NCBI GenBank assembly: GCA_045105075.1
Contig: JBGCDD010000022.1
Span: 1-64,000, forward strand
Source: JBGCDD01 sp045105075
GTDB lineage: Bacteria; Pseudomonadota; Alphaproteobacteria; Rhodobacterales; Rhodobacteraceae
Reading direction: 5' to 3'
DNA: 64,000 nt
Shown here: in pieces, positions 16,599 to 26,034 of the stretch
Position numbering within the stretch: position 1 is the stretch's first letter
How the letters are laid out: the number at the start of each line of letters is the position of its first letter
Translations under genes and position numbers: made by a program
The notes under the pieces: model-generated
What the model saw: only the letters and a program-made list of their open reading frames with translations
What the model was told of the DNA's origin: nothing
Databases searched by the model: none

Positions 16599-18481
16599 GC
16601 CGATGCCGGTGCGCGGCGAAGAAACACCATCGCAACGAGCCCACCCAAAAAGCCCAAGGTTTTGATCCAATAGGTGAAATCAGCCTGCGCTGGCCACATC
16701 AATGCAATGCCGCAAACGATGAGAATGAGACGCGCGTAAATCGGCAGCGGCGCGGTCAGAAAACCCACCAATCCGGACGTGACGAGGTAAACCGCGACGC
16801 CTGTGCTCAGCACAGCGGTGATGATCTCGATGCCGGACCCGCTGAACAGCAACGCCGGCGTCGCAACAAACAAAAACGGCACCACAAAAGCGGGCCAGGC
16901 GATGCGCACGGCTTCGAACCCTGTGGCCATCGGCGGCGCCTTGGCCATATTGGCGGCGACAAATGCCGCAATCGCAACCGGCGGAGTCAACATCGACAGC
17001 ATACCGAAATAAAGCACAAACAAATGCGCCGCCATCGGCTCAAGCCCCAATTGTACCAAAGGAGGCGCGGCAAGCGTGGACAACAGCAGGTAAACCCCGA
17101 CCGTCGGCAACCCCATACCCAGCAAAATACACACCGCCGCCGTCACCAGCAGCAGCAGGATCAGGCTGCTTTTTCCCAATTGCACCAGGAAAAACCCCAT
17201 CCCAAAGGACAGGCCCGAGCGCGCAAACAGCCCAATGATCATTCCCGCGATGGCGCAGATCAACACCACCTCAACCGCTGCCTTGCCCGAGCGGATCAAC
17301 ACCTGCAGCAGCGCGCGCGCCTGAATGCGTCCGCCGTCGTAAGTGCGTACCAAGGATAGCAGGAAAAGCGATAACACAGCGTAAAGACAGGCGGTTTCCG
17401 GGCGCATATTCATCACAAAAAGCCCGCCCAACAGCACCACAAACGGCACAATCACAAACCAGCCCTTGCGCAAAACATCGCCCGCGCGCGGAATGCGGGC
17501 GGCATCCACCGGCGCAATGTTCAGTCGCCCGGCTTCGAAATCTGCGAACAAAAACAAGCTGAAATAGTACAAAATCGATGGCACCAGCGCGGCCAGCATC
17601 ACCTCGGAATAGGCAACCTGCAGGTTTTCGGCCAACAAAAACGCCGACGCCCCCATGATCGGTGGCATCAATTGCCCCCCCGTGGACGCCGCAGCCTCCA
17701 ACGCGCCGGCGGTTTTGGGTTTGTAACCACCGTCTTTCATCAGTGGAATCGTGATCGCGCCGGTCGAGGCCACATTCGATACCGCCGAGCCCGACACCGA
17801 CCCGAACAATGCCGAGCCCAAAATCGCGATTTTGCCGGCCCCTCCGCGTGCCCGGCCTGTCAACGCAATCGAAAGATCCGAAAAGAACGCCGATCCGCCC
17901 GTCATGATCAGCAATTGCGCCAGGATCAAGAAGGGCATCACCACCGCGACCGCTATGTAAAGTGCGGCACCCGCCAAAGACGCACTGTCGAGCACCAGGA
18001 AGGTTAACAGTCGATCCCAACGGATAGCGCGGCTCTGCAATGGCCCGCTAAGCTGGTCGGCAAACAGTGCGTAAAGGCACACCGCTCCAAGGATCACAAT
18101 CAGACTGAGGCCCATCGTTCGGCGAACAGATTCCAGAAGCAAAATCAAACCGATAGACGATACAATCAATGCTTCAACAGGGTGATAGAACACATTCTCG
18201 GACAAGGTCGGAAAGCGCCAGGTCAGGTACACGCCAAAGCCCACCGCCGCCAGCGCCAACCCCTTGTCGAACACGCCAAATTTTGGCCGCGTCAAAAAGG
18301 CGATGGCCATGGAACAGGCCAACACCAGGATCAAAATTTGCTCGGAATAGACCCGCACGCCAATCCACAGCGGCAGGCTCGACGACCAGACAATCGCCGC
18401 GACGGTGGAAAACACCGCCAAACCCGCCACCACGCCCGACATCGCCGAGCGGGGTGGGTTCACTGAAGTTGCATCGGCCAT
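16595..18481 (-). CDS. TRAP transporter fused permease (TAXI type, small plus large subunits)
   Basis: Integral membrane protein of 628 residues fusing the small (4-helix) and large (DctM-like) TRAP subunits, as in TAXI systems. Many hydrophobic helices are visible. The conserved large-subunit core GGSAFFSDLSIALTGRARGG, GSVSGSAVSNVASTGAITIP and AAASTGGQLMPPIMGASAF is diagnostic. It is a secondary, ion-gradient-driven importer working with the binding protein encoded 14 bp upstream. Substrate unknown; characterised TAXI systems take small carboxylates such as glutamate or 2-oxoglutarate. Confidence 0.93.
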   Translation of the reverse strand: MADATSVNPPRSAMSGVVAGLAVFSTVAAIVWSSSLPLWIGVRVYSEQILILVLACSMAIAFLTRPKFGVFDKGLALAAVGFGVYLTWRFPTLSENVFYHPVEALIVSSIGLILLLESVRRTMGLSLIVILGAVCLYALFADQLSGPLQSRAIRWDRLLTFLVLDSASLAGAALYIAVAVVMPFLILAQLLIMTGGSAFFSDLSIALTGRARGGAGKIAILGSALFGSVSGSAVSNVASTGAITIPLMKDGGYKPKTAGALEAAASTGGQLMPPIMGASAFLLAENLQVAYSEVMLAALVPSILYYFSLFLFADFEAGRLNIAPVDAARIPRAGDVLRKGWFVIVPFVVLLGGLFVMNMRPETACLYAVLSLFLLSLVRTYDGGRIQARALLQVLIRSGKAAVEVVLICAIAGMIIGLFARSGLSFGMGFFLVQLGKSSLILLLLVTAAVCILLGMGLPTVGVYLLLSTLAAPPLVQLGLEPMAAHLFVLYFGMLSMLTPPVAIAAFVAANMAKAPPMATGFEAVRIAWPAFVVPFLFVATPALLFSGSGIEIITAVLSTGVAVYLVTSGLVGFLTAPLPIYARLILIVCGIALMWPAQADFTYWIKTLGFLGGLVAMVFLRRAPASA

Positions 18482-18495
18482 TCCGAGCGCTCAGA

Positions 18496-19443
18496 TCAGT
18501 CGGTCCACTGGCCTTTTTCTTTGTAAAATTTGATCGCACCCGGGTGATAGTCCACACCCACATCTTTGGACATCACGTCAGTGGTGAAACCACGCCAAAA
18601 CGGACCAGACGCCACCAGGTCAGCCTGTTTTTTATAAATGGCTTCAACTGCTTGATAGACGATGTCATCTGGGGTCGAAGCGGCGGCAAACAGCGTGTAA
18701 TCGTAAACTGCGATGTTGGTTGGTCCCATGATTCCGGGTATGCCGCTGCTTTCGTCCAACGTTTGCAAGTAGCTTTGCGGCAGGTAACCTTGCATCGCAG
18801 CCAACGCCTCGGGGCTGTCATCGAAAGACAGGTATTTGATGCCCAAAGTCGCGTCAAATTCGCGGCTGTTTGCGGCGCCCACCACCACAATTGTCACATC
18901 CGTCGAGCCTTCGGAAAAACTGTTCCACATGCGCGGGAAGTTTGGCACCTGCACGCCGGTGACGTCGTCCGGGCTCATCCCGGCGGTGCTCAGATAGGCG
19001 CGCGTGACGAAATCACCCAATGCGCCATCGGCAAACACTGGCGCTCGCTTGCCCTTGAGATCCGATACACCGTTGATTCCACTATCTTTTCGCACAATAT
19101 ACCCAGTGCGAAATGGCATCAGCGTCGCCACCATCTTGAGGTTTGGGTTGGGCCGCCCCTCCGACATCCCCTCGCCGTTCACCGCGTAATACAATTGCAC
19201 CACGTTCGAGATACCGAACTCCAGCTCGCCGGCGTTAACCAAAGGCATATAGTCAGCAGTGTTTGCCAATTCCTGCGGACGCAGCTGCAAATCCGACCCT
19301 TCCGACACAGCCGCTGCAAGTGCACGGCCAATCTGGCTGGTGCCGCCGCGCGACGTCGATCCAAGGGCGGCAATCTCGGCAATCGCGCTGCCAGTCATCG
19401 CCATCGCCGCCATTGCGCCGATCAGAATGTGTTTCATTTTCAT
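18496..19443 (-). CDS. TAXI-family TRAP transporter solute-binding protein
   Basis: Periplasmic binding protein of 315 residues with a signal peptide (1-22, cleaved after AIA). The start of the mature protein, ALGSTSRGGTSQIGRALAAAV, matches the TAXI fold's ligand loop. SGINGVSDLKGKRAPV and GALGDFVTRAYLSTAGM are typical second-domain segments. It lies 14 bp upstream of the fused permease gene and forms one operon with it. GGAGAG just before the ATG supports the start. Confidence 0.93.
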   Translation of the reverse strand: MKMKHILIGAMAAMAMTGSAIAEIAALGSTSRGGTSQIGRALAAAVSEGSDLQLRPQELANTADYMPLVNAGELEFGISNVVQLYYAVNGEGMSEGRPNPNLKMVATLMPFRTGYIVRKDSGINGVSDLKGKRAPVFADGALGDFVTRAYLSTAGMSPDDVTGVQVPNFPRMWNSFSEGSTDVTIVVVGAANSREFDATLGIKYLSFDDSPEALAAMQGYLPQSYLQTLDESSGIPGIMGPTNIAVYDYTLFAAASTPDDIVYQAVEAIYKKQADLVASGPFWRGFTTDVMSKDVGVDYHPGAIKFYKEKGQWTD

Positions 19444-19551
19444 CTTACTCTCCTTGTTACGATTTTATTATCTTGGCCGGTGCGCCCGGCTCTTTCCTTG
19501 TGGGCGAAATGTACTAATCATATAACAATAACCCAAGCAGGAGCCAAAGCA

Positions 19552-20763
19552 ATGACCGACACGTCGCGCCGAATTTTGATTGCGGGCATGGGGCCGGCGG
19601 GATTGGTCGCAGCACTGATCCTCAGCCGCGCCGGTTTGCCTGTCGCCGTGTTCGAGGCCGCGCCAGAACTGCCGACCGACCTGCGCGCCAGCACGTTTCA
19701 TCCGCCGACGCTCGACATGTTGGCCACATTGGGCCTGGCCGATCTTTTGGTTGCGGATGGGTTGAAAGCGCCACAATATCAATGGCGTGACCGAAGAACC
19801 GGCGACGCTGCGACCTTTGATATGGCTTGCCTCGAGGGGATCACCGCCTATCCGTTCCGGTTGCAATGCGAGCAATTCAAACTGACCCGTGCCGCTGTCG
19901 CCGCACTGCGTGTTGAACCCTTGGCCGAGTTGCATTTTGGGTGTGCCGCGCGCGATGTGAAACAGGATGACACCAGCGTCACCCTGACGTTGGACACGCC
20001 CAACGGAACGCGTCTGGAACGGGGCGCGTTCCTGATCGGCGCTGATGGTGCCTCTAGCGCGGTGCGGGGCGCGCTTGGCATCGACTTTCAGGGATTTACC
20101 TATGCAGAGCAATGGGTTGTTGCAAGCACCCCAGTTGACTTTGCCGCTGTTATCCCCGGTCTCGCACCCGTCACCTACACCGCTGACCCCGACGAATGGT
20201 ACGTTCTGCTGCAAACCCGCGATCTGTGGCGCGTGCTGATCCCGGTTGCAGATGACGCGAACCCCAAAGAGGTTATGTCTGACGCCTTTATCGAGGCCAA
20301 GCTGCAAAGCATCGCGCCTCACGATGGCCCCTACCCCATCGCGCATCGCACGATTTACCGCGTGCACCAGCGGGTCGCCAACACCTATCACGTGGGCAGA
20401 GTCGCAATTGCCGGCGACGCCGCGCATATCAACAACCCTTTGGGCGGCATGGGCATGAACGGCGGCATCCACGACGCCGTCAACTTGGCGCAGAAACTTG
20501 AACATATTGTGAACAACGGCGCGGATGTTGCGAAAATTCTTGATCATTACTCGTCGCAGCGCCGCGCGATTGCCGAAGAATACGTGCTGAACCACACCCA
20601 TCAAAACAAGCAGGTGATCGAGGAAAGTGATCCGGAAAAACGCGCCGCTCATCTTGCAAAAATGCAAAAGGTTGCCGCGGATCCGGCTGCTTTGTTGGCG
20701 CATGTACGCAAAGGCGCCATGATCGACGCGGTCGAAAAATCCATGGCAATCGAGCCTGTTTGA
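19552..20763 (+). CDS. FAD-dependent aromatic-type monooxygenase
   Basis: Flavoprotein hydroxylase of the p-hydroxybenzoate hydroxylase fold, 403 residues. The Rossmann motif GMGPAGLVAALILSRAG (residues 12-28) binds FAD, and the second FAD motif GDAAHINNPLGGMGMNGGIHDA is at about 290-310. The frame is open much further upstream, but AGGAG at 19538-19542 and family alignment favour the ATG at 19552. It is divergent from the TAXI operon and convergent with the SDR ending the hydantoinase operon. Similar enzymes hydroxylate aromatic or heteroaromatic acids; the substrate is not determinable. Confidence 0.88.
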   Translation: MTDTSRRILIAGMGPAGLVAALILSRAGLPVAVFEAAPELPTDLRASTFHPPTLDMLATLGLADLLVADGLKAPQYQWRDRRTGDAATFDMACLEGITAYPFRLQCEQFKLTRAAVAALRVEPLAELHFGCAARDVKQDDTSVTLTLDTPNGTRLERGAFLIGADGASSAVRGALGIDFQGFTYAEQWVVASTPVDFAAVIPGLAPVTYTADPDEWYVLLQTRDLWRVLIPVADDANPKEVMSDAFIEAKLQSIAPHDGPYPIAHRTIYRVHQRVANTYHVGRVAIAGDAAHINNPLGGMGMNGGIHDAVNLAQKLEHIVNNGADVAKILDHYSSQRRAIAEEYVLNHTHQNKQVIEESDPEKRAAHLAKMQKVAADPAALLAHVRKGAMIDAVEKSMAIEPV

Positions 20764-20771
20764 CACAATAT

Positions 20772-21566
20772 TCATAAAATCAACGGCGGCGCGCCGGTGT
20801 CTTCGCGGCACGCCGCAGGGTCCGATGCGTCCCAAAATTTACCAACAAAACGCGCCGCAGTGATCCCGTCTGATGCCTCGGATGCAATCCAGCAGAGCGC
20901 GTCGTTCATCACATCGGCACCCAGCAAATTGGCGTAGGTCCCGACCCGGGCACCGGGAATGAAATCGGTGTCCGTCGGCCCGCCAGGCAGCAAAATGTTG
21001 CAGGTCACGCCCGTGCCTTCAAGATCCTGCGCAAACACCCGCGTCATGGCGTCAAGCGCTGCTTTACTTGGGCCATAGGGCGCATACCCCCTGCGCACCA
21101 TCGTCACGCGGCTGGTCGATATCCCAATGATCCGACCCCAGCCTTGCGCGATCATCGAAGGCGCCACAGCACGCGCCATCAAGAACGGACCAGTGATGTT
21201 TGAGCGTACGATTTCCGACCAATCATCCGGCTCGGTTTGCCAAAATTTGACGGGTTCAGTATGGAAGCTCTCCGAGATTTCGCGCGGGCCGCGACCCGCA
21301 TTGTTAACCAACACATCGACCCGACCAAAGCGATCCAAGGTCTCGGCAACCGTTCGGTTTGCATCTTCCGCCAGACCCGCATCACTCAAACTGTACATAA
21401 CACGATCAGGATTGTACAAATTTGCAAGATTTTCGGTGGCCAGCATCAGATTTTCACGGCTGCGGGCACCGGTCAAAACCACATTGAAACCGGCCTCGAG
21501 CATCGCCGCCGCGAAACGGAACCCAATGCCGCGACTGGCTCCTGTTATGATTGCCACGCGCCGCAT
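20772..21566 (-). CDS. Short-chain dehydrogenase/reductase (SDR)
   Basis: NAD(P)-dependent oxidoreductase of 264 residues, last gene of the large minus-strand operon. It shows the cofactor motif TGASRGIG (8-15), NNAG near residue 90 and the catalytic YGPSK; the SST-type serine is in GISTSRV. The ATG at 21566 overlaps the preceding stop codon as TGATG; an upstream in-frame TTG (21569) is less likely. It probably reduces or oxidises an intermediate of the same pathway. Confidence 0.88.
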   Translation of the reverse strand: MRRVAIITGASRGIGFRFAAAMLEAGFNVVLTGARSRENLMLATENLANLYNPDRVMYSLSDAGLAEDANRTVAETLDRFGRVDVLVNNAGRGPREISESFHTEPVKFWQTEPDDWSEIVRSNITGPFLMARAVAPSMIAQGWGRIIGISTSRVTMVRRGYAPYGPSKAALDAMTRVFAQDLEGTGVTCNILLPGGPTDTDFIPGARVGTYANLLGADVMNDALCWIASEASDGITAARFVGKFWDASDPAACREDTGAPPLIL

Positions 21567-22309
21567 CAATGATCCGAAAACAACCAGCCGTGATCGTCAA
21601 ATTGATCAGTAATCCCCATCGCCCGCAGCGCATGCCAATAGGTCGCCGCATTGATCGCGATCACCGGTTTGCCCAGCTCCGCTTCCATCTCGCGGCTGAG
21701 TGCCACCATTGACATATTGGTTCCCACCTGCACCCACGCATCAATGGTGTCGTCATCCATCTCTCTGATATGATTACGTAATTCCTCTGGCTGCACATGC
21801 GCGATATTCACCGGGCTGGTGCATTTCAGGCCACGAAACTTACGCACTTCGAAACCGCAATCCGTAAAAAACCGCGTCACTTCCCGGTCTGACACAGGCT
21901 GATAGGGCGAGATCACCGCGATCCGTTTCGCCCCGGTCAAGTTCAGCGCAGCTTCGCAGGCAAAAGATCCCGCCGACACCGAAACCCCAGCAAAATCAGC
22001 CAGCTCCAACATACGCTTTTCTGACGCCGCGCGCCCATCCCAAAACATCAACGCTGACATGCCCATGACCAAATAATCGGGCTGACACGTCATGCAACGT
22101 TCAACACAATCGTTCAGCGTGGCGCCGATCGCTTCGACCAAAGCAACAAAGTCTTCATCATTGTGAACTGGCATATTTGGCACATAGATGCGCCCAAAAT
22201 GGTTGGTGACACCCGGCACCCGCAACGCCTCCATATCGGGCTGCACAATGGTGTTCGTGCTGGGGGCAACAACGGCAAATTTACATCTGAAACCAAGGGC
22301 GTCTGGCAT
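21566..22309 (-). CDS. Asp/Glu racemase-superfamily protein (maleate isomerase / arylmalonate decarboxylase-like)
   Basis: Protein of 247 residues with the family start KFAVVAPSTNTIVQPDMEAL and ATYWHALR near the end. Characterised relatives use one or two cysteines (about positions 75 and 190). Here the corresponding segments read MGMSALMFWDG and VQVGTNMSMV, with no Cys in either. It is therefore probably not a standard racemase or maleate isomerase. The ATG at 22309 fits the family start MPDALGF and follows the permease stop by 4 bases; an ATG at 22336 would overlap the permease. Confidence 0.8.
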   Translation of the reverse strand: MPDALGFRCKFAVVAPSTNTIVQPDMEALRVPGVTNHFGRIYVPNMPVHNDEDFVALVEAIGATLNDCVERCMTCQPDYLVMGMSALMFWDGRAASEKRMLELADFAGVSVSAGSFACEAALNLTGAKRIAVISPYQPVSDREVTRFFTDCGFEVRKFRGLKCTSPVNIAHVQPEELRNHIREMDDDTIDAWVQVGTNMSMVALSREMEAELGKPVIAINAATYWHALRAMGITDQFDDHGWLFSDH

Positions 22310-22313
22310 GTTC

Positions 22314-23360
22314 TTAATCCATCGGTTTGCGTCCACGGATCAGTTGGGAAATCGCCACCGCAATCACCAAACCGCCTCCGTAGAACAGGTTTTGCACAAA
22401 ACTATCCACACCTAAAAAGTTCAGCCCCATAATGCCTGTGGACAGGAAAAACACGGCAACGAACGCGCCGGGTGCGTTGAACCGGCCGGGGTAAATAGCG
22501 GTTGACCCCAGAAAGGCAGCGGCGAAAGCTGGCAGCAAAAAGGCCAGTGCGGAACTGGGGTCGGCCGCACCGCGCATGCCTGTGTAAAGCACGCCAGCAA
22601 ACGCCGCCATGGTTGATGAGGCGATCAAAGCTCCGGTGCGCACCTTGGTCACATCGACCCCCGAAAGACGCGCCACCTCGCGGCCCCGTCCCACGAAAAG
22701 CATTCGGCGACCAAGCGCAGTGTGTTGAAAAACATACCAAATCGCGATTGTCAGAACCAGCGCATAGTAAAATCCGACGGGGATGCCCAGAAAACGGGTC
22801 AGGATCACGGCCTTGATCAAACCCATCGACACGCCTGCAATTGTGCCGCTGTCTGAAAGCCACAGGATCAGCCCCCCCACGAAGTACCCTGTGCCCAGTG
22901 TAACAATGAGAGAGAACACCTTGAAATATATGATGAAAAAGGCATTCACCGCCCCAACAAGTGCCCCGGCGATCAACGCCACAAGGATCGCGCCGCCAAT
23001 GGGAAAGCCCATTTTGACGTTCAGCACCGCGATGATCATCGAGCTTAGCCCCATAACCGCGGCCACCGACAGATCAAAATCGCCCGTGGTAAGCGGGATG
23101 ATCAGCGCCAGCGTCAGCACCACAACCATCGCGTTGCTGCCCAGCATGCTCGCATAGGAATTCCACGCAAACATCTGAACGGGCTTGAAAAATCCAAGGA
23201 TCAGAATGATCGCAACCCAGGCCACCAACAGCCCGTACTTCTCAAACCAATCCTTCCAACTGAACGCGCTGACATGCGACGCACCCTCCACGCTGGCTTC
23301 CAGCGCCTGGATCTTCGCCTCCAATTTGGCGATCCGGTCTTCATAGGCATCCGGTGTCAT
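22314..23360 (-). CDS. Sugar-type (RbsC/BPD_transp_2) ABC permease with N-terminal coiled coil
   Basis: Membrane permease of 348 residues for the neighbouring double-ATPase importer. Hydrophobic helices begin near residue 40. LTTGDFDLSVAAVMGLSSMI is the conserved family segment, and GREVARLSGVDVTKVRTGALI is the cytoplasmic EAA-like loop. The first about 25 residues form an unusual charged coiled coil (YEDRIAKLEAKIQALE) that nearly copies the N-terminus of HyuA in this operon. The ATG at 23360 is preceded by GAGGA and lies 8 bp after the ATPase gene; the upstream ATG at 23399 was rejected. Confidence 0.9.
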   Translation of the reverse strand: MTPDAYEDRIAKLEAKIQALEASVEGASHVSAFSWKDWFEKYGLLVAWVAIILILGFFKPVQMFAWNSYASMLGSNAMVVVLTLALIIPLTTGDFDLSVAAVMGLSSMIIAVLNVKMGFPIGGAILVALIAGALVGAVNAFFIIYFKVFSLIVTLGTGYFVGGLILWLSDSGTIAGVSMGLIKAVILTRFLGIPVGFYYALVLTIAIWYVFQHTALGRRMLFVGRGREVARLSGVDVTKVRTGALIASSTMAAFAGVLYTGMRGAADPSSALAFLLPAFAAAFLGSTAIYPGRFNAPGAFVAVFFLSTGIMGLNFLGVDSFVQNLFYGGGLVIAVAISQLIRGRKPMD

Positions 23361-23368
23361 AGCGGTCC

Positions 23369-24952
23369 TCAGGCAATCCGACTTACCGAGCGATAACAAT
23401 GCTCTGCGATGGTTTCTTTACTCAAATTTGCGCCTGACAACTCGGCCACGATCACGCCACGCGCGAAAATGAGCACCCGGTGGCAAATCTGGGCCAGCTG
23501 TTCATAGTCGGTCGAGGCCACCAGCACGGCAGCGCCGCGATCTGCGGTTTCATCCAAAGCGTCCCAGATTTGCTGACGTGCGCCAACGTCGACGCCCTGG
23601 GTCGGTTCGTCTAGCAATAGAAGTTGAGGTTCGACCTGTAACCATTTGGCGATCAATGCCTTTTGAGCATTTCCACCTGACAGAGCTGACAATGGCAGCG
23701 CTGGCGCGTTGGGTTTGACCCCAGCGCTTTGACCCAGCCCAAACGCATGCGTTTCGATCTGCGCCGTGGTTAATGCCAAGGCCGAGCGCAAACGATCCAA
23801 CACCGGCATCGCCACATTGTCGCCCACCGACAACGCGCCAACCCCGGCCTGCCCCAAGCGGTCAGCCGGTAGGTAAGCCATGCCGCGCGCCAAAGCGTCT
23901 TGCGGAGTCAGGTGGTCCAGCGAGACGGCCCGCCCATCCAGCGACAGCTGCCCCGATACATCGTCCCGCGCGCCGTAAAGCAAAGCCGGAACCGCATCAA
24001 AGCCCGACCCGATCAGCCCGGTCACCCCCAGGATTTCACCCTTCGCGATTTCAAATCCGACAGGTCCCACGCCGGGGGCCGTCAGATCACTGACTTTGGC
24101 TGCAATTTCGTTACTTTTCAGCGTCTTGGCGTGACCTCCATAGGCCTCGAGCGAGCGTCCGATGATGCGTTCGACAAAGCCGGCATGATCGGTTTTGGCG
24201 GTGTCGACCGTATCAATCAAATGGCCATCGCGCAGAATCGTGGCGCGGTCCGTGATCTCGCGCACCTCGTCCACATCATGGCTAACAAAAATCACCGACG
24301 CCCCGGTTTCGGTGCAAGCCCGCACCAAACGAAACAGCTGCTCGACGCCCGCACGCGGCAAAAACGGAGTGGGCTCGTCAAGCACCAAAACCCCGGGTGC
24401 GTCGGCGTGGTCTTGCGTGGCTTGGCGCAAATCTTCGTAGGCCCGCACGATGGCGAGCAAGGCCTGTTGCACCGCCGACAACGTGCCAACTTCGGCGCGC
24501 GGGTTCAGTGTCAGATCAAAGCGTGAAAAGATCTCGGATGCGCGGGCATGTTGGCGCGCCCAGTTTATGCGCCAATCTGTGCCAGTGGCAAAAGCGCCCA
24601 GAAAAAGGTTCTCGGTGACCGACAATGACGGGATCAAACCAAGGTGCTGATGCACAAAGGCCAACCCCAGGGCGCGCACTTTGTGACCTGTTACCGGCAA
24701 AGGAACCGAACGGCCATAGAGCGAAATCTCGGCGCCGGGTTCGGGATCATGAAAACCTGCCAAGACCTTGATAAGAGTGGACTTCCCAGATCCGTTAGAT
24801 CCAAGAAGTCCATGAACTTCGCCCCGCGCGACGCGCAAACTGACGTCGTTCAGGGCAATCGCACCGCCAAAACGTTTGGACAAATGCGACAACACCAGAG
24901 CGTCAGAAACCCCGGCACGATTGCCGGGGCGGCTGATGGTTTGCTGGCTCAC
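23369..24952 (-). CDS. Sugar-type ABC transporter ATP-binding protein, two nucleotide-binding domains
   Basis: RbsA-like double ATPase, 527 residues. Domain 1 has Walker A GSNGSGKST (51-59) and Walker B LVLDEPT (189-195), but its signature is LSAVQ (158-162). Domain 2 has a degenerate P-loop without the lysine (GLIGSGFDA, 312-320) and an intact LSGGN (424-428) with LLLLDEPTQG. Such asymmetry, with one good composite ATP site, is normal in this class. It overlaps the binding-protein gene by ATGA (24949-24952). Transport of a compound processed by the hydantoinase genes is inferred from the operon. Confidence 0.92.
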   Translation of the reverse strand: MSQQTISRPGNRAGVSDALVLSHLSKRFGGAIALNDVSLRVARGEVHGLLGSNGSGKSTLIKVLAGFHDPEPGAEISLYGRSVPLPVTGHKVRALGLAFVHQHLGLIPSLSVTENLFLGAFATGTDWRINWARQHARASEIFSRFDLTLNPRAEVGTLSAVQQALLAIVRAYEDLRQATQDHADAPGVLVLDEPTPFLPRAGVEQLFRLVRACTETGASVIFVSHDVDEVREITDRATILRDGHLIDTVDTAKTDHAGFVERIIGRSLEAYGGHAKTLKSNEIAAKVSDLTAPGVGPVGFEIAKGEILGVTGLIGSGFDAVPALLYGARDDVSGQLSLDGRAVSLDHLTPQDALARGMAYLPADRLGQAGVGALSVGDNVAMPVLDRLRSALALTTAQIETHAFGLGQSAGVKPNAPALPLSALSGGNAQKALIAKWLQVEPQLLLLDEPTQGVDVGARQQIWDALDETADRGAAVLVASTDYEQLAQICHRVLIFARGVIVAELSGANLSKETIAEHCYRSVSRIA

Positions 24953-26034
24953 TCAAGACCCCAAAGGGCTTTGAATCCAGCGGTATGAACGTCGCCGTAG
25001 CCATCATTGAACGTGGCCGGGTTGCCCGCAGTTGCGACGTTTTCATCCGTGAAAATGTAGGCAGGCGTGTTCAGCGTGGTGACGGGTGACAGGCCGCAGA
25101 GCAGACGCATATTCGCGTCAGTTCCCGCCATCCCAACCCAGCCAAGGCTTTCGCCGACGTTCATTTCCACGATGTCGCCGTCGCGCATCATGTCCAAAAC
25201 GAAGGGCGTGCCATTGTAGCTGACGATTTTGGCTTTGGAGCCTGCGATCTGGATGGCAGGCGCAATGAAGCCCGACATCGAGTCATATACCGGCAAAACA
25301 TAGTTAATCGTCGGGTCGGCCAACAGCGCGTTTTGCGCGGCGGGCATGCCCTTGGTGGCCCAGTCATTGACCGGAACATTGACATATTTGGTGGTGCAAT
25401 CGGGGCAATTGTCTTTGAGATAGCTCAGGATCGCATCGCGCAGCGGGCCTGTCGGCGTGATCTCATCCGGGCCCATAACCAGCGCGTTCACCTTGCCGCC
25501 GGTTTGCACGATGGTCCAGGCGGCGATAATTTTGCCGATGGTGACATAGTCGGTATTGGCCGCGCCATCCATGAAATCGGGGGTTTTCTGGGTGGTGGCG
25601 TCCCAGTTGTGCGTGGCCGTGACCTTGACGCCAGCGGCTTTGGCCTCGGTGATCTGGGGCACCAGGAATTCCGGCGGCAAACCGCCCTGCATATCAATCA
25701 GATCAAAGCCTTCGGCGACCGCTGTGTTGATGCCCTGGATCCAGCCGGCCGGGTCCATTTGGGTTTCCCAATCGCGCAGCTCAAAGCCGACCATCGCGGC
25801 GGCGTCCACGAAGCCCTGGGAAATCGCGGCGTTGAACGGGTTGGCATTGGTCAGCGGAATGACGAACATTTTCTTGTCAGCCATACAGGTTTTGGCGTCA
25901 AAGGCCGGGCCCGGCGCAGTGAATGCCGGCAGCTGAGAGTGCTTTGCAATCAATGCCTTGGCGGCATCCATGTCAGCCATTGCCGGGGCAGAGAACGCAG
26001 CCATTGCGAGGGCCGCAGCGGTCAGGTGTTTCAT
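24949..26034 (-). CDS. Periplasmic sugar-binding-like protein of ABC importer (Peripla_BP_4 type)
   Basis: Binding protein of 361 residues with a clear signal peptide (cleavage after APAMA-D). The fold is the ribose/galactose-binding type: KKMFVIPLTNANPFNAAISQGFVDAAAMVGFEL starts lobe 1, and GFDLIDMQGGLPPEFLVPQITEAKAAGVKV is the conserved second strand region. Four cysteines (Cys50, the CPDC pair and one in LLCGL) may form disulfides. It overlaps both neighbours by 4 bp. The ligand may not be a sugar, since the operon encodes amide and hydantoin hydrolases. Confidence 0.9.
   Translation of the reverse strand: MKHLTAAALAMAAFSAPAMADMDAAKALIAKHSQLPAFTAPGPAFDAKTCMADKKMFVIPLTNANPFNAAISQGFVDAAAMVGFELRDWETQMDPAGWIQGINTAVAEGFDLIDMQGGLPPEFLVPQITEAKAAGVKVTATHNWDATTQKTPDFMDGAANTDYVTIGKIIAAWTIVQTGGKVNALVMGPDEITPTGPLRDAILSYLKDNCPDCTTKYVNVPVNDWATKGMPAAQNALLADPTINYVLPVYDSMSGFIAPAIQIAGSKAKIVSYNGTPFVLDMMRDGDIVEMNVGESLGWVGMAGTDANMRLLCGLSPVTTLNTPAYIFTDENVATAGNPATFNDGYGDVHTAGFKALWGLE

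Noticed and set aside
18169..19551. Open frame extending the FAD monooxygenase upstream by 461 codons
   Set aside because: It is antisense to the two TAXI transporter genes and has no family match; a good ribosome site and the FAD motif place the start at 19552.
19468..20835. 455-codon minus-strand ORF opposite the FAD monooxygenase
   Set aside because: Shadow frame of a well-supported gene; composition rich in Arg/Gly/His with no recognisable motif.
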